Shown here: in pieces, positions 6,695 to 15,421 of the stretch
How the letters are laid out: the number at the start of each line of letters is the position of its first letter
How positions within the stretch are numbered: position 1 is the first letter of the stretch
NCBI GenBank assembly: GCA_028873795.1
Contig: JAPPNP010000031.1
Coordinates: 1 to 64,000, forward strand
DNA: 64,000 nucleotides
Source of the DNA: Chloroflexota bacterium
GTDB taxonomy: Bacteria > Chloroflexota > UBA11872
Direction: 5' to 3'
Program-made: the position numbers and the translations under genes
Notes under the pieces: generated by a model
Database searches by the model: none
What the model was told of the DNA's origin: nothing
What the model saw: the letters and a program-made list of their open reading frames with translations, nothing else

Positions 6695-7963
6695 GTGAAG
6701 CGAATGACATTACCTCGATCGTGCACGGTCGTCTTCGTGGGCGTCGGCAACCCCGCCGCGCTTGCGCCACAAGCTCGGCTGGCGACTCGAGAAGCCGACA
6801 CGCTCCTCAGTTGGATTGATCCGCCCGAGGGCTTGGTGGGTCGGCCGGTGGTGCGGCTGTGCCCGCCATCGCGAGAATCGTGGGAAGCAACGCTGCGTGG
6901 CCTGGGGACGGGCGCGCTGACCTACCTGGCCCCGGGCTACGGACCCGACGACGATCCGGGGGCGGCCATCGTTCGCGAGGTGATGGCGGATGCGGGCGTC
7001 AAAGTTGTGATCGTCGGGCTGGACGGACCTCAGGCGCTTGGACCGGCGATGATCGGCCCCGCGGCAGAGTCTTGGCGACCCGACCCGGCGATGGCGGCGG
7101 TGGTGCGGGGGATTCGCGATGCGGCCGAGCTTGAACGCTGGCGCCGAACGATGGCGCAGGAGTTTGGCCAGGACGTTCACCTGCGCGCGCGCCCGTGGCG
7201 CTCGACCACCTGGCATGACGTCGGCGATCGACCGACAGAGTTCCCATTGTCCCTGCGCGCGGAGCCCACGGAGGCTTCGCTCGATCGGTCGATCGCCCGT
7301 CTCCGCAAAGTCTTCGAAACTCTCCGGGGACCCGAGGGCTGCCCGTGGGACCGCGCGCAGACGCACGCATCGCTGCGAAAATACGTCCTGGAAGAGGCGG
7401 CGGAGGTCGTCGACGCCGTTGACGAGGGCGAGCCCGACGATCTTGCCGGCGAGCTTGGCGACCTCCTGGCCAACATCGTGCTCCACGCCGAAATCGCGCG
7501 CCAGGCCGAGACGTTCGCCTGGCCGGACGTCGTCGAGGGCATCACCGCCAAGATGGTGCGCCGTCACCCGCACGTGTTCGGCGAGCAGACCGCGCGCCAT
7601 GTATCCGAGGCGGCGGCCATTTGGCGGGACGCCAAACGCGCCGAAGCCGCGCGCAACGGCCAGGCGAACCCGGATGGGGCGCTGCCGGCCCTGGCGCAGG
7701 CGGCCAAACTTGCCGGAACCCTGGATCAGCGTGCGGCGTCCGATGGACTGACGCCGAGCGCCGTCGACGCGCAGACTTGGTATCGCGGTGCCGGACTCGA
7801 CGCAGACGATGCCCGCGCTGGCGATGCGCTTCTGGGCCTGGCGCTGGCCGCCAAGGATGCCGGAATCGACCCAGAGCTGGCGCTTCGCGACGCGCTGCGG
7901 CGCATTCGAGTGCGGCTATCGGAGACCGCCCACACCGCTGCCGACGGTTCGACTGCAAGGTAG
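6695..7963 (+). CDS. mazG: MazG family NTP pyrophosphohydrolase with N-terminal methylase-like region
   Basis: The protein has 422 residues. The C-terminal half carries a clear MazG all-alpha NTP-PPase domain: LRGPEGCPWDRAQTH, then YVLEEAAEVVDAV with its ExxE metal ligands, then LGDLLANIVLHAEIA. Members hydrolyse NTPs to NMP and PPi, clearing aberrant nucleotides or lowering alarmone-related pools. The N-terminal roughly 160 residues begin VVFVGVGNPAALAP and resemble a shortened, degenerate tetrapyrrole-methylase fold, as in the YabN-type fusion, but the glycine-rich SAM loop looks eroded. The track start is GTG 6695; ATG 6704 is an alternative. It is the first gene of a plus-strand run continuing to scpB, although a 108-bp gap follows. 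Confidence 0.85.
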   Translation: MKRMTLPRSCTVVFVGVGNPAALAPQARLATREADTLLSWIDPPEGLVGRPVVRLCPPSRESWEATLRGLGTGALTYLAPGYGPDDDPGAAIVREVMADAGVKVVIVGLDGPQALGPAMIGPAAESWRPDPAMAAVVRGIRDAAELERWRRTMAQEFGQDVHLRARPWRSTTWHDVGDRPTEFPLSLRAEPTEASLDRSIARLRKVFETLRGPEGCPWDRAQTHASLRKYVLEEAAEVVDAVDEGEPDDLAGELGDLLANIVLHAEIARQAETFAWPDVVEGITAKMVRRHPHVFGEQTARHVSEAAAIWRDAKRAEAARNGQANPDGALPALAQAAKLAGTLDQRAASDGLTPSAVDAQTWYRGAGLDADDARAGDALLGLALAAKDAGIDPELALRDALRRIRVRLSETAHTAADGSTAR

Positions 7964-8071
7964 CGTTATGTCAACGAGGTATTGGCGTCTCCGATTGTTT
8001 GGCTCACCACGGCCGGCGAGCGCCATCCCTGCCACCATGGGCGGCATGTACTTGCCGGTAAACGTGGGCTA

Positions 8072-8836
8072 ATGCAGCGGCTCGTCGCCCTGATCAGCGA
8101 CTTCGGGACAAGCGACCCATACGCCGGCCAGATGGAAGCCGCCGTGCTGGCCCAGGCGCCGGAGGCTCGCGTGGTGTCGATCACGCACGGCGTTCCCCCG
8201 CAGGACATCGCCTTTGGTTCGGTCGTCGTGGCGGCCTCGCTGGAGCGACTGCCGGCGGGCGCGATCCTCGTCGCGGTCGTCGATCCGGGCGTGGGTGGCC
8301 AGCGGCGCGGGTTGATCGTGCGTGCGGCGTCGCGGTGGCTGGTCGGTCCCGACAACGGGCTCCTGATGGGCGCCCCCGCGGTCGAGGGCGCGTGGCATCT
8401 CGACCGGCCGGAATTCTGGCAGCCCGATCCCCAGCCCACGTTTCACGGGCGCGACGTGTTCGCCCCAGTCGCGGGGCATCTGGCGTGTTACGTGCGACCG
8501 GACGCCATGGCGTCGCCCATCGAAGATGCCCTCCCCGCCCCCGACACTCTGGCGCAGCCGTCGGGCGGCATCGTGGAGGGACGGATCGTGCACGTCGATC
8601 GATTCGGCAATCTAATTACCAACATTCCGGGCGCCGCCGTCCGGGCCATCGCGCACGGTGTCGTGGAGCTCCGCGATCTGCGAATCGACGGCGTGCAACC
8701 AACCTACGGGTCGGGACCGGATCCGGTCGCCGTGGTCAGCAGCCTGGGGCTGTTGGAGATCGCGGTGCCCGGCGGCAGCGCCGAAGCGTCCCTTGGCGCG
8801 AAACGCGGCGACCCGGTTCGGCTGCGGCCGGAATGA
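8072..8836 (+). CDS. SAM hydroxide adenosyltransferase (DUF62 family)
   Basis: The product has 254 residues and belongs to the family that includes the SAM-dependent fluorinase and chlorinase. Ordinary members use hydroxide and split SAM to adenosine and methionine. Conserved blocks are LISDFGTSDPYAGQM at the N-terminus, VVDPGVGGQRRG, GPDNGLL, FHGRDVFAPVAGHLA and DRFGNLITNIP. The long loop specific to halogenases is not obvious, so hydrolysis is the better guess. The start is ATG 8072; the 30 residues upstream in the track ORF have no family character. Downstream neighbours are an M50 protease, an HD protein and scpAB. Confidence 0.88.
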   Translation: MQRLVALISDFGTSDPYAGQMEAAVLAQAPEARVVSITHGVPPQDIAFGSVVVAASLERLPAGAILVAVVDPGVGGQRRGLIVRAASRWLVGPDNGLLMGAPAVEGAWHLDRPEFWQPDPQPTFHGRDVFAPVAGHLACYVRPDAMASPIEDALPAPDTLAQPSGGIVEGRIVHVDRFGNLITNIPGAAVRAIAHGVVELRDLRIDGVQPTYGSGPDPVAVVSSLGLLEIAVPGGSAEASLGAKRGDPVRLRPE

Positions 8837-8882
8837 TGTCAGTGTTGAGCATTATGTCAACTACAGGCTCTAGGACCGCGCC

Positions 8883-9533
8883 ATGTTGCTGAGGTACGCC
8901 TCCGACCCGGAGTTCCTCATCATGGTGATCGTCGCGTTCGTCGTGGCGATCACCATTCACGAGGCCGCGCACGCGCTGGCCGCCACGTGGCTGGGCGACG
9001 ACATTCCGCGGCTCCAAGGGCGCTTGACGCTCAACCCCATGCGTCACCTCGATCCCCTGGGCACGCTCATGATTGCCATCGCTCCTTTCGGGTGGGGGCG
9101 GCCGGTGCTGGTCAATCCCTACCGGCTCCGCTTCGGCCTCAACCGCGGGATGGCGCTGGTGGCGCTCGCCGGCCCGGCATCCAACGTTGCGCTCGCATTG
9201 GCGCTGACACCAGTCACGCGCCAGCTTCTAGGCTCGTTGACGGACCTGATTGGATCAACGCCCGATGTCCTGGCGGCGAGGGCGTTGCTAGTGGCGATAG
9301 AACTCAACATCGTGCTTGCAGTGTTCAACCTGCTGCCGATCCCGCCGTTGGATGGATTCAGCGTGCTCGTCGGAGTCGTTCCGCAGCCGCTCGCCGACCG
9401 GCTGAACGAGATGCGACGGTACGGCCCCTACCTTCTCATCGGGATCTTTCTGCTCATTTGGCTGATTCCGCAGGGAACGATCATCATCAGCGGCCCGGCA
9501 CAATGGGTCTTCGAGCTGCTCCTTGGCGCTTAA
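8883..9533 (+). CDS. Site-2 protease family protein (peptidase M50)
   Basis: This is a membrane zinc metalloprotease of 216 residues with about five or six hydrophobic segments. The HEAAH zinc-binding motif lies in the first helix (ITIHEAAHALAA) and the third ligand region is NLLPIPPLDG near residue 155, both hallmarks of short Rip-type S2P proteins without a PDZ domain. It would cut transmembrane substrates within the membrane; the substrate is unknown. The 46-bp spacer before it contains a GTTGA-N8-TCAAC dyad. Its 3' end overlaps the HD-domain gene by 11 nt. Confidence 0.9.
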   Translation: MLLRYASDPEFLIMVIVAFVVAITIHEAAHALAATWLGDDIPRLQGRLTLNPMRHLDPLGTLMIAIAPFGWGRPVLVNPYRLRFGLNRGMALVALAGPASNVALALALTPVTRQLLGSLTDLIGSTPDVLAARALLVAIELNIVLAVFNLLPIPPLDGFSVLVGVVPQPLADRLNEMRRYGPYLLIGIFLLIWLIPQGTIIISGPAQWVFELLLGA

Positions 9534-10011
9534 GTACCGCGTGCGCCAGTTCGCGCGGACCTTCATTCGCACGGTGCCGCACGAGCAACTGGCCGAGGCC
9601 CTGGAGCATCTGACCGCCAACGAGCGCCGGCTGTTCGCGCGGCTGCAACCAGTCGATCAGCGACACTCGTTGGCGGTGTACGCGGCCGCCCGCGAAGCCA
9701 CACCCGACGACCGCGTGCTCTGGGTGGCGGCGCTGCTGCATGATGTGGGCAAGGGCCGCCCGGGACGCATCGATCGCGTGCTGTTGACATTGCTGGAAAC
9801 CTCCGCGCCGTGGCTTCTCATCCTCTGGCGACGGCATGCGGCGAGCAGCCGTCGCGGCCGGGTGGCGCGCCTGGTGGAACATACCGAGGCCAGCGCGCAA
9901 CTGGCGGAGCTGGCCGGATCGGCGCCGGACGTCGTGGCGACCATTCGCGCCTACGGCCACCGCGATCACGCCCGCGGCTGGCTGCTGGCGGAGTTGGACG
10001 CGGCACGATGA
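9523..10011 (+). CDS. HD-domain phosphohydrolase-like protein
   Basis: The protein has 162 residues with an HD signature: a conserved His in QRHSLAVY, then LLHDVGKGRPG, then further His in LVEHTE and YGHRDHA. Members hydrolyse phosphate esters of nucleotides or RNA. It is small and has no partner domain, so the substrate cannot be named. The start is TTG 9523 inside the end of the M50 gene; the stop overlaps the scpA start as ATGA. Tight coupling to scpA suggests co-expression with chromosome-segregation genes. Confidence 0.75.
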   Translation: MALKYRVRQFARTFIRTVPHEQLAEALEHLTANERRLFARLQPVDQRHSLAVYAAAREATPDDRVLWVAALLHDVGKGRPGRIDRVLLTLLETSAPWLLILWRRHAASSRRGRVARLVEHTEASAQLAELAGSAPDVVATIRAYGHRDHARGWLLAELDAAR

Positions 10012-10781
10012 GAGTCCCGTGGCGCGCGGTCGGCCAGCACTCGGCGCTCACCGGTTTCGAGGTCAGGGTCGAGGGTTTCGACGGGCCGCTCGATCTGCTG
10101 CTGGAACTCATCGAGCGCCAGGGGTTGGACATCACCGGCCTCTCGGTGCTGGCGGTCACAGACCAGTTTCTCGCCTACGCGCAGGACATCGAGGCCCAAT
10201 ACGCCGACGCCGCCTCGGAGTTCCTGCTCGTCGGCTCCCAGCTGCTGCTGCTCAAGTCACGCGCGCTCTTGCCAGCCCATCCCGACGACCCGGAGGAAGA
10301 AACGGCCGAGGATCTGGCCGCCCGGTTGCGGGTGTACGCGGCGTTCAAGGCCGTCGCCGCCGAGCTTGGCGATCGTTGGGAGTCGGGCGCGTCGTCGTTC
10401 ATTCGCGTCGCCACCCCACTGGTCGCCCAGCCGCCGCTGGAGTCCGGGGGCGGCGATCTGGACGTGCTCATGGCCGCCATGCACTCGCTCACGGCCCGCG
10501 CCCAGGAGGTAGACGCGGGTCCGCCGGTGCCGCACCGGCGCGTCACCGTGGATGAGCGCGTGCGCGTCGTTCGCGAGCGAATGGCTCGCGGCGGTGAGCT
10601 GACGTTCTCGGCGCTTGCCGCGGAGTGCAGCGGGCGCGACGAGCTTGTTGCGACATTCATGGCATTGCTGCACCTGGTGATCGAGCGCAGCGTGCAGGTT
10701 GTGCAGGCGCGGCCGTTTGGCGAGATGACATTGCGGTGGACGCCCCCAACCCCGGCTGGCGGCGATGGGGAGGCGGCGTGA
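10008..10781 (+). CDS. scpA: Segregation and condensation protein A
   Basis: This is the kleisin subunit that bridges SMC heads together with ScpB, 257 residues. The N-terminal kleisin block is distinctive (VEGFDGPLDLLLELIERQ, then ASEFLLVGSQLLLLKSRALLP). The C-terminal winged-helix region holds LTFSALAAECSGRDELVATFMALLHL. The start is ATG 10008, overlapping the HD gene stop (ATGA); the longer ORF from 9810 is a shadow. It is translationally coupled to scpB through a GTGA overlap. smc is not in this window. Confidence 0.93.
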   Translation: MRVPWRAVGQHSALTGFEVRVEGFDGPLDLLLELIERQGLDITGLSVLAVTDQFLAYAQDIEAQYADAASEFLLVGSQLLLLKSRALLPAHPDDPEEETAEDLAARLRVYAAFKAVAAELGDRWESGASSFIRVATPLVAQPPLESGGGDLDVLMAAMHSLTARAQEVDAGPPVPHRRVTVDERVRVVRERMARGGELTFSALAAECSGRDELVATFMALLHLVIERSVQVVQARPFGEMTLRWTPPTPAGGDGEAA

Positions 10782-11392
10782 CCGAAACACCCAACGACGA
10801 CCCGTTGGCCGCCGAGGACCGGGCACTCGCCGACGGGTTGGTCGACGACCTCGGCCTGAGCGTCGTCATCGAGGCTCTGCTGTTTGTCGCCGATCGTCCG
10901 CTGACCGTTGACGAGATTGCCGAAATCACCGGCGCACCGGCGGCGGACGTTTCCGACTCGATGTCACGGCTCGAGGGCGCCTACACCGACCGCGGCATCG
11001 TGCTGCTGCAGCATGCCGACGGCTATCGGATGGTCTCGTCGCCGCGGGCGGCGACGTTTTGCCGCCGGTTGCTTGGCCTCGAGACGCGCGCCCGCCTATC
11101 ACGCGCCGCGCTCGAGACCCTGGGGATCATCGCCTATCGCCAGCCGGTCACACGCTCGGAGATCGAGAACATCAGGGGCGTGGACGCCGACAGCGCCTTG
11201 GCCACCTTGCTCGCCCGCGGGTTGGTGGAAGAAGTCGGCCGGCTCGATACGCCCGGCCGCCCGGTGCAATTCGGCACGTCGGACCTGTTTCTCGCGTACT
11301 TTGGCATTGCGTCGCTGCGGGCGCTGCCGGAACTCGATCTGCCGGACCCGCGGCACGGCGAAACTACGTCAAGCGCAACGAACGACGAGTGA
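10778..11392 (+). CDS. scpB: Segregation and condensation protein B
   Basis: This is the 204-residue winged-helix partner of ScpA in the SMC condensin complex. Family blocks are VIEALLFVADRPLTVDEIAEI near the N-terminus, and the second domain LETLGIIAYRQPVTRSEIENIRGVDAD, FGTSDLFLAYFG. The start is GTG 10778, overlapping the scpA stop as GTGA and preceded by GGGGAGG at 10767-10773. The stop lies only 6 bp from the convergent rpsI stop, with no visible terminator. Confidence 0.94.
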   Translation: MTETPNDDPLAAEDRALADGLVDDLGLSVVIEALLFVADRPLTVDEIAEITGAPAADVSDSMSRLEGAYTDRGIVLLQHADGYRMVSSPRAATFCRRLLGLETRARLSRAALETLGIIAYRQPVTRSEIENIRGVDADSALATLLARGLVEEVGRLDTPGRPVQFGTSDLFLAYFGIASLRALPELDLPDPRHGETTSSATNDE

Positions 11393-11398
11393 GCGGAG

Positions 11399-11791
11399 CT
11401 AGCGCTTCGTAAACTGCTTGGCCTTGCGCGCGCCGACCAGGCCGGGCTTCTTGCGCTCCTTCACGCGCGCGTCGCGCGTCAGCATGCCGGCGCGCTTGAG
11501 CGGCGGTCGAAACTCGCGGTCCATCTCGCAGAGCGCCCGCGCCAACCCCAGACGGATCGCGCCGGCTTGACCGCGCTGCCCGCCGCCCTTCACCAGAACC
11601 GAGATTCCCACGTTGGCCTCTTCGAGCACGCGCAGCGGCTCCAGCGCGTGATATCGGTCAAAGGCCAGGGGCAAGAACTGCTCGATGGGCTTGCCGTTCA
11701 CGATGAACGGTCCGCCGCCCGGAAAGACCCGCACTTGGGCAATGGCAGATTTTCGCCGGCCCAGGCCGTAGTAGTAGTTGCCTTCGAGCAT
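11399..11791 (-). CDS. rpsI: 30S ribosomal protein S9
   Basis: The product has 130 residues, the normal length. It begins YYYGLGRRKSAIAQVRVFPG and ends in the basic tail KKPGLVGARKAKQFTKR, which reaches the P-site tRNA anticodon in known ribosomes. It is the last gene of the minus-strand superoperon, following rplM in the usual rplM-rpsI pair, and ends tail-to-tail with scpB. Confidence 0.97.
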   Translation of the reverse strand: MLEGNYYYGLGRRKSAIAQVRVFPGGGPFIVNGKPIEQFLPLAFDRYHALEPLRVLEEANVGISVLVKGGGQRGQAGAIRLGLARALCEMDREFRPPLKRAGMLTRDARVKERKKPGLVGARKAKQFTKR

Positions 11792-11795
11792 GGTG

Positions 11796-12209
11796 CTAGG
11801 TTACCGCCTTCGGCTGTTGGCCGGCGTGGGGATGCTCCGCGCCCGCATAGACCCGCAGGCGGCGAAAGCAGGCCCGTCCCAGCGAGTTCTTGGGCAGCAT
11901 GCCGCGGACCGCAAGCTCGATCACGCGCTCCGGGCGCTGCTCGAGCATTCGGTCGAGCCGCGTCTGCCGCAGTCCCCCCGGATATCCCGAGTGGCGGTAG
12001 TAGTACTTCTGGGTCGGCTTGTTTCCCGTCACCCGCACCTCCGAGGCGTTGATGACGATCACGCCATCGCCGCAATCGAGATTGGGCGCGAACTCGGGCT
12101 TGTGCTTGCCCCGCAGCAGCTGCGCAACCTCGGTTGCCAGGCGGCCGAGCACACGTTCGCGTGCGTCGACCACCCGCCAGTCGCGGACGCCGGGCGATTG
12201 GGCGCTCAT
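11796..12209 (-). CDS. rplM: 50S ribosomal protein L13
   Basis: The product has 137 residues. Family blocks are [48 protein letters not shown] and [20 protein letters not shown]. The start is fixed at ATG 12209 by a strong GGAGGTGA four bases upstream and by the ATGA overlap with the truA stop; the 87 upstream codons of the track ORF are truA in another frame. Confidence 0.97.
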   Translation of the reverse strand: MSAQSPGVRDWRVVDARERVLGRLATEVAQLLRGKHKPEFAPNLDCGDGVIVINASEVRVTGNKPTQKYYYRHSGYPGGLRQTRLDRMLEQRPERVIELAVRGMLPKNSLGRACFRRLRVYAGAEHPHAGQQPKAVT

Positions 12210-12997
12210 GCCATCACCTCCAGAGCTGGAGCCGATTGGTCGGATGGGTGCCCGACGCCGCGGTATTGCACGCCGATGAGCGTCAAGCCCTGCGCGGGCG
12301 CCGTGGCGCCCACGGAGGCGCGATCGCCTGACTGCAGCAATCGCCGCACGTCCCCGGCCGTCAGCTCGCCGCGTCCGACCCGCGCCAGCGCAGCCACCAT
12401 TCGCCGCACCATCCGGTGCAGAAAGGCGTTGCCGGACACGCGGACGGTGACCGCGGTCCCCTCGCGCCACACGGCGATATTCGTGATGTCACGGCGGGTG
12501 CGCGTCTCGGGTCCGATCGTAAACGCCCGAAAGTCATGCGTGCCGACGAACTCGCTGGCGGCCGCTTGCATGCGGGCAATGTCGAGGGGCTCTCGGACGT
12601 GCCACGCGCGGCCGCGGTCCAAGGCCGGACGCTGGGGAGTCTGGACGATGCGGTACTCGTAGGTGCGTTCGACTGCGTCCCGTCGCGCGTGGAATCCGTC
12701 GGCAGCCGTCGTCAGGCTGTGGGTAACGAGATCCTCGGGCAATCGAGCGTTCCAAGCGCGCCAAAGGGTGGCGTCATCGAGTCGCGTCTCCACGCGCGCG
12801 CTGACGACCTGACCGGTTGCATGCGTGCCTGCGTCCGTGCGACCGGCGCCGATGACGTGCACCGGGTGGCCGATGACGGATGCCAGCGCGACTTCCAACT
12901 CTTGCTGCACCGCGCGTGCGGCGGCCTGGCGCTGGAATCCGGCAAAACCGGCGCCGTCGTACTCGACCGTGGCGCGGATGGTGCGGGATTGAGTCAC
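12206..12997 (-). CDS. truA: tRNA pseudouridine(38-40) synthase
   Basis: The product has 263 residues and isomerises U38-U40 in the tRNA anticodon stem. The catalytic Asp lies in [14 protein letters not shown], and later blocks [15 protein letters not shown] and [10 protein letters not shown] are typical. The start is GTG 12997, overlapping the rplQ stop (GTGA). Its placement between rplQ and rplM-rpsI is common in bacteria and shows it is part of the ribosomal transcript. Confidence 0.96.
   Translation of the reverse strand: MTQSRTIRATVEYDGAGFAGFQRQAAARAVQQELEVALASVIGHPVHVIGAGRTDAGTHATGQVVSARVETRLDDATLWRAWNARLPEDLVTHSLTTAADGFHARRDAVERTYEYRIVQTPQRPALDRGRAWHVREPLDIARMQAAASEFVGTHDFRAFTIGPETRTRRDITNIAVWREGTAVTVRVSGNAFLHRMVRRMVAALARVGRGELTAGDVRRLLQSGDRASVGATAPAQGLTLIGVQYRGVGHPSDQSAPALEVMA
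12214..12221 (-). promoter_or_regulatory. Ribosome binding site of rplM
   Basis: GGAGGTGA lies 4 nt before the rplM ATG, inside the last codons of truA. It decides the rplM start against an 87-codon longer ORF and suggests re-initiation after truA. Confidence 0.75.
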
Positions 12998-13344
12998 AGG
13001 AGCTCCACGCGCGCCATGGGCGCGCCGTCGCCCAGGCGTCGGCCGAGGCGATAGATCGTGGTGAAGCCGCTCGTGCGATCGACAAACCGCTCGGGCACGG
13101 TGTCGAAGAGATCTCTTACGACCTCGCGGTCGGGCAGCCGCGCCAACGCCTGGCGCCGGGCGTGAAGGTCGCCGCGCTTGGCCAGCGTCACCAGGCGGTC
13201 CACCTCAGGTCGGATGGCCTTGGCCCGCGCCTCGGTCGTCTGGACGTGGCCGTGCATGAGCAGCGACCGCACCAGGCCCCGCACCAGAGACTTGCGGCGG
13301 GCCGGGTCACATCCAAGGTGTCGACCCTTGCGGCGGTGGCGCAT
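12994..13344 (-). CDS. rplQ: 50S ribosomal protein L17
   Basis: The product has 116 residues. MRHRRKGRHLGCDPARRKSLVR is the family N-terminus and RSLLMHGHVQTTEARAKAIRP follows. The ATG at 13344 is used; the longer ORF overlaps the end of rpoA in another frame. It is the last member of the alpha cluster, directly after rpoA, with a 4-nt overlap into truA. Confidence 0.97.
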   Translation of the reverse strand: MRHRRKGRHLGCDPARRKSLVRGLVRSLLMHGHVQTTEARAKAIRPEVDRLVTLAKRGDLHARRQALARLPDREVVRDLFDTVPERFVDRTSGFTTIYRLGRRLGDGAPMARVELL

Positions 13345-13346
13345 GG

Positions 13347-14315
13347 CTAGCTCGATTCCTCCGGAGCATCGCCGTCGGCCAGCGCGAGACCGCGTTGGGC
13401 CAGCCCGGCGCGAATCTCGTCGACGAGACGCACACCCATCCCACGGAGAGCAAAGAGGTCGTCTTCGGTCATTGCCGCGACTTCCTCGATGGTCTCGACC
13501 CCATGTCGCTTCAGGCAGTTCACCGCTCGATTCGAGAGCTTGAGGTCCTCGAGCGGCTCGCCCGGCGCCACGCCCTGGTCGGTCAGCAAGTCGACCGGCG
13601 GTCCGGCCGCGACTTCGTCGCCGCCGATCATGCCGAAAGATTTCACCAGTTGCTGCGCCGCGGCGCGCAGGGCGTCGTGCGGCCCGGTGGTGCCGTCGGT
13701 CCACACCTGCAGCACGAGCCGGTCATGCTCGGTGTCCTGCCCGACCTGGGCGTGCTCAACGTGGTATTCAACCTTGGTCACCGGCGTGAACACGCGATCA
13801 AGTGGGATGACACCGATGGGCAACGACTTGGTGCCCTCGGATGGGACATATCCCACGCCCTGCTCCACCGTGAATTCGCAGCGCAGCAGGCCCTCGCCGG
13901 GCAATTCGCACAGGTAGTGGTCGGGATTGACGATCTCGACCCCGCTCGGCAGCTCGATGTGGCTCGCGGTGATGATTCCGGGCCCGGTCTGCTCGAGCAT
14001 GCACAGCGAGGGCTCCCGATTGAATGACCGCAGCCGCACGCGCTTGACGTTGAGCAGAAACTCGACAACGTCCTCCCGCATGAATTCAAGGGTGCTGAAC
14101 TCATGCAAGGCGCCGTCGATTCGGGCCGTGGCGATGGCGGCGCCAGGCAGCGACGACAGCAAGGCCCGGCGAAGCGGCGTGCCAAGGGTGTGCGCGAATC
14201 CGGGCCGCAGCGGCTCTATGTGAAACACGCCGTAGTCGTCGCCAAGCTCCTTGGGCTCGACGGCGATTGGCGCGGGCTCAACCGGACTGGCGGCTTCCAA
14301 CGATTCTAGTAACAC
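13347..14315 (-). CDS. rpoA: DNA-directed RNA polymerase subunit alpha
   Basis: The product has 322 residues, normal in length. The N-terminal dimerisation domain includes PLRPGFAHTLGTPLRRALLSSLPGAAI. The C-terminal domain (about 255-322) has LSNRAVNCLKRHGVETIEEVA and GMGVRLVDEIRAGL, so the DNA- and activator-contacting module is intact. The start is GTG 14315, preceded by GAGAGGA. It lies between rpsD and rplQ as in most bacteria. Confidence 0.97.
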   Translation of the reverse strand: MLLESLEAASPVEPAPIAVEPKELGDDYGVFHIEPLRPGFAHTLGTPLRRALLSSLPGAAIATARIDGALHEFSTLEFMREDVVEFLLNVKRVRLRSFNREPSLCMLEQTGPGIITASHIELPSGVEIVNPDHYLCELPGEGLLRCEFTVEQGVGYVPSEGTKSLPIGVIPLDRVFTPVTKVEYHVEHAQVGQDTEHDRLVLQVWTDGTTGPHDALRAAAQQLVKSFGMIGGDEVAAGPPVDLLTDQGVAPGEPLEDLKLSNRAVNCLKRHGVETIEEVAAMTEDDLFALRGMGVRLVDEIRAGLAQRGLALADGDAPEESS

Positions 14316-14372
14316 AGGCGTCCTCTCGTGTGCGGCCGGCGCATATCGCGCATGCGCCGCCGCACGAATCCC

Positions 14373-15005
14373 CTACCGGGAATAGAACTCAACGATGAGT
14401 TGCTCGTTCACAGTGGCGTCAATGTGGTCGCGTTCAGGCAGCGACGTCACCACGCCGCTGAACTCATCGGGGGTCACGCGCAGCCATTCCGGACGCCCCA
14501 TGGCGTCGGCCCGGCTCAGCGCGCTTGCAATCGCCTCGATCCGGCGGCTCTTTTCGCGCACTTGCACCTGGTCGCCGACCTTCAGCGTGGCTGAAGGAAT
14601 GGTGTGCTTGCGACCGTTCAGCACCATGTGGCCGTGGGAGATGAGCTGGCGGGCCTGCGCCCGGCTGAGCGCGAAGCCCATCCGATACACGACGTTGTCG
14701 GCGCGCAATTCCAACTCCTGCAGCAGGCGCTCGCCACGCGACCCGGCGCCCCGGCCGGCGCGCTTGAAATAGCGGCGGAACTGTCGCTCGAGCACCCCAT
14801 AGAGCCGCCGGGCCTTTTGCTTCTCCCGCAGCTGCACCGCGAACTCGGTTGCCCGACGGCGAGAAAGCCCGCGTGCCCCAGGTCCGCCGCGATCGCCGCG
14901 CCGCTCGATCGCGCACTTCGGCGTATGACAGCGGTCGCCCTTCAGGAAGAGCTTTTCGCCTTCGCGGCGGCAGAGCCGACAGACTGGACCGGTGTAACGT
15001 GCCAT
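14373..15005 (-). CDS. rpsD: 30S ribosomal protein S4
   Basis: The product has 210 residues. It starts MARYTGPVCRLCRREG and carries four N-terminal cysteines (CRLC, then CHTPKC), so it is the zinc-binding form. The S4 RNA-binding domain is seen as MGFALSRAQARQLISHGHMVLNG. The start is ATG 15005. S4 often autoregulates alpha operons by binding their leader; no such structure could be identified here by eye. Confidence 0.96.
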   Translation of the reverse strand: MARYTGPVCRLCRREGEKLFLKGDRCHTPKCAIERRGDRGGPGARGLSRRRATEFAVQLREKQKARRLYGVLERQFRRYFKRAGRGAGSRGERLLQELELRADNVVYRMGFALSRAQARQLISHGHMVLNGRKHTIPSATLKVGDQVQVREKSRRIEAIASALSRADAMGRPEWLRVTPDEFSGVVTSLPERDHIDATVNEQLIVEFYSR

Positions 15006-15030
15006 TGGCGCTTGGTTCCTCGAATTCGGC

Positions 15031-15420
15031 CTAGACGCGCCGGCGCTTCGGTGGCCGCGGTCCATTGTGGGGAATCGGCGTCACGTCGGAAATGCTCGTG
15101 ATGTTGAGGCCGGATCCTTGCAACGCGCGAATGGCCGCGTCGCGCCCGGACCCCGGACCGCGAACGTACACGTCCAGGTCGCGCATGCCCATATCCATGG
15201 CCTGACGCGCTGCCTGATCGGCGGCCTGCTGGGCCGCAAACGGCGTGCTCTTGCGGGATCCGCGGATGCCAACCGTGCCGCCGCTCACGCTGGTCAGAGT
15301 CTCGCCTTGGAGGTCCGTGATCGTGATGATCGTGTTGTTGAAGGTCGCGTGCACGTGCGCGGCGCCCTTGGGTACCGGGGTGCGATCTCGACGTCGGGTG
15401 CGACTGGAGCGTTCGGCCAT
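15031..15420 (-). CDS. rpsK: 30S ribosomal protein S11
   Basis: The product has 129 residues. The block [20 protein letters not shown], the region [15 protein letters not shown] and the C-terminal [19 protein letters not shown] are diagnostic. It sits in the canonical rpsM-rpsK-rpsD-rpoA-rplQ order, 1 nt after the rpsM stop. Confidence 0.97.
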   Translation of the reverse strand: MAERSSRTRRRDRTPVPKGAAHVHATFNNTIITITDLQGETLTSVSGGTVGIRGSRKSTPFAAQQAADQAARQAMDMGMRDLDVYVRGPGSGRDAAIRALQGSGLNITSISDVTPIPHNGPRPPKRRRV

Positions 15421-15421
15421 G

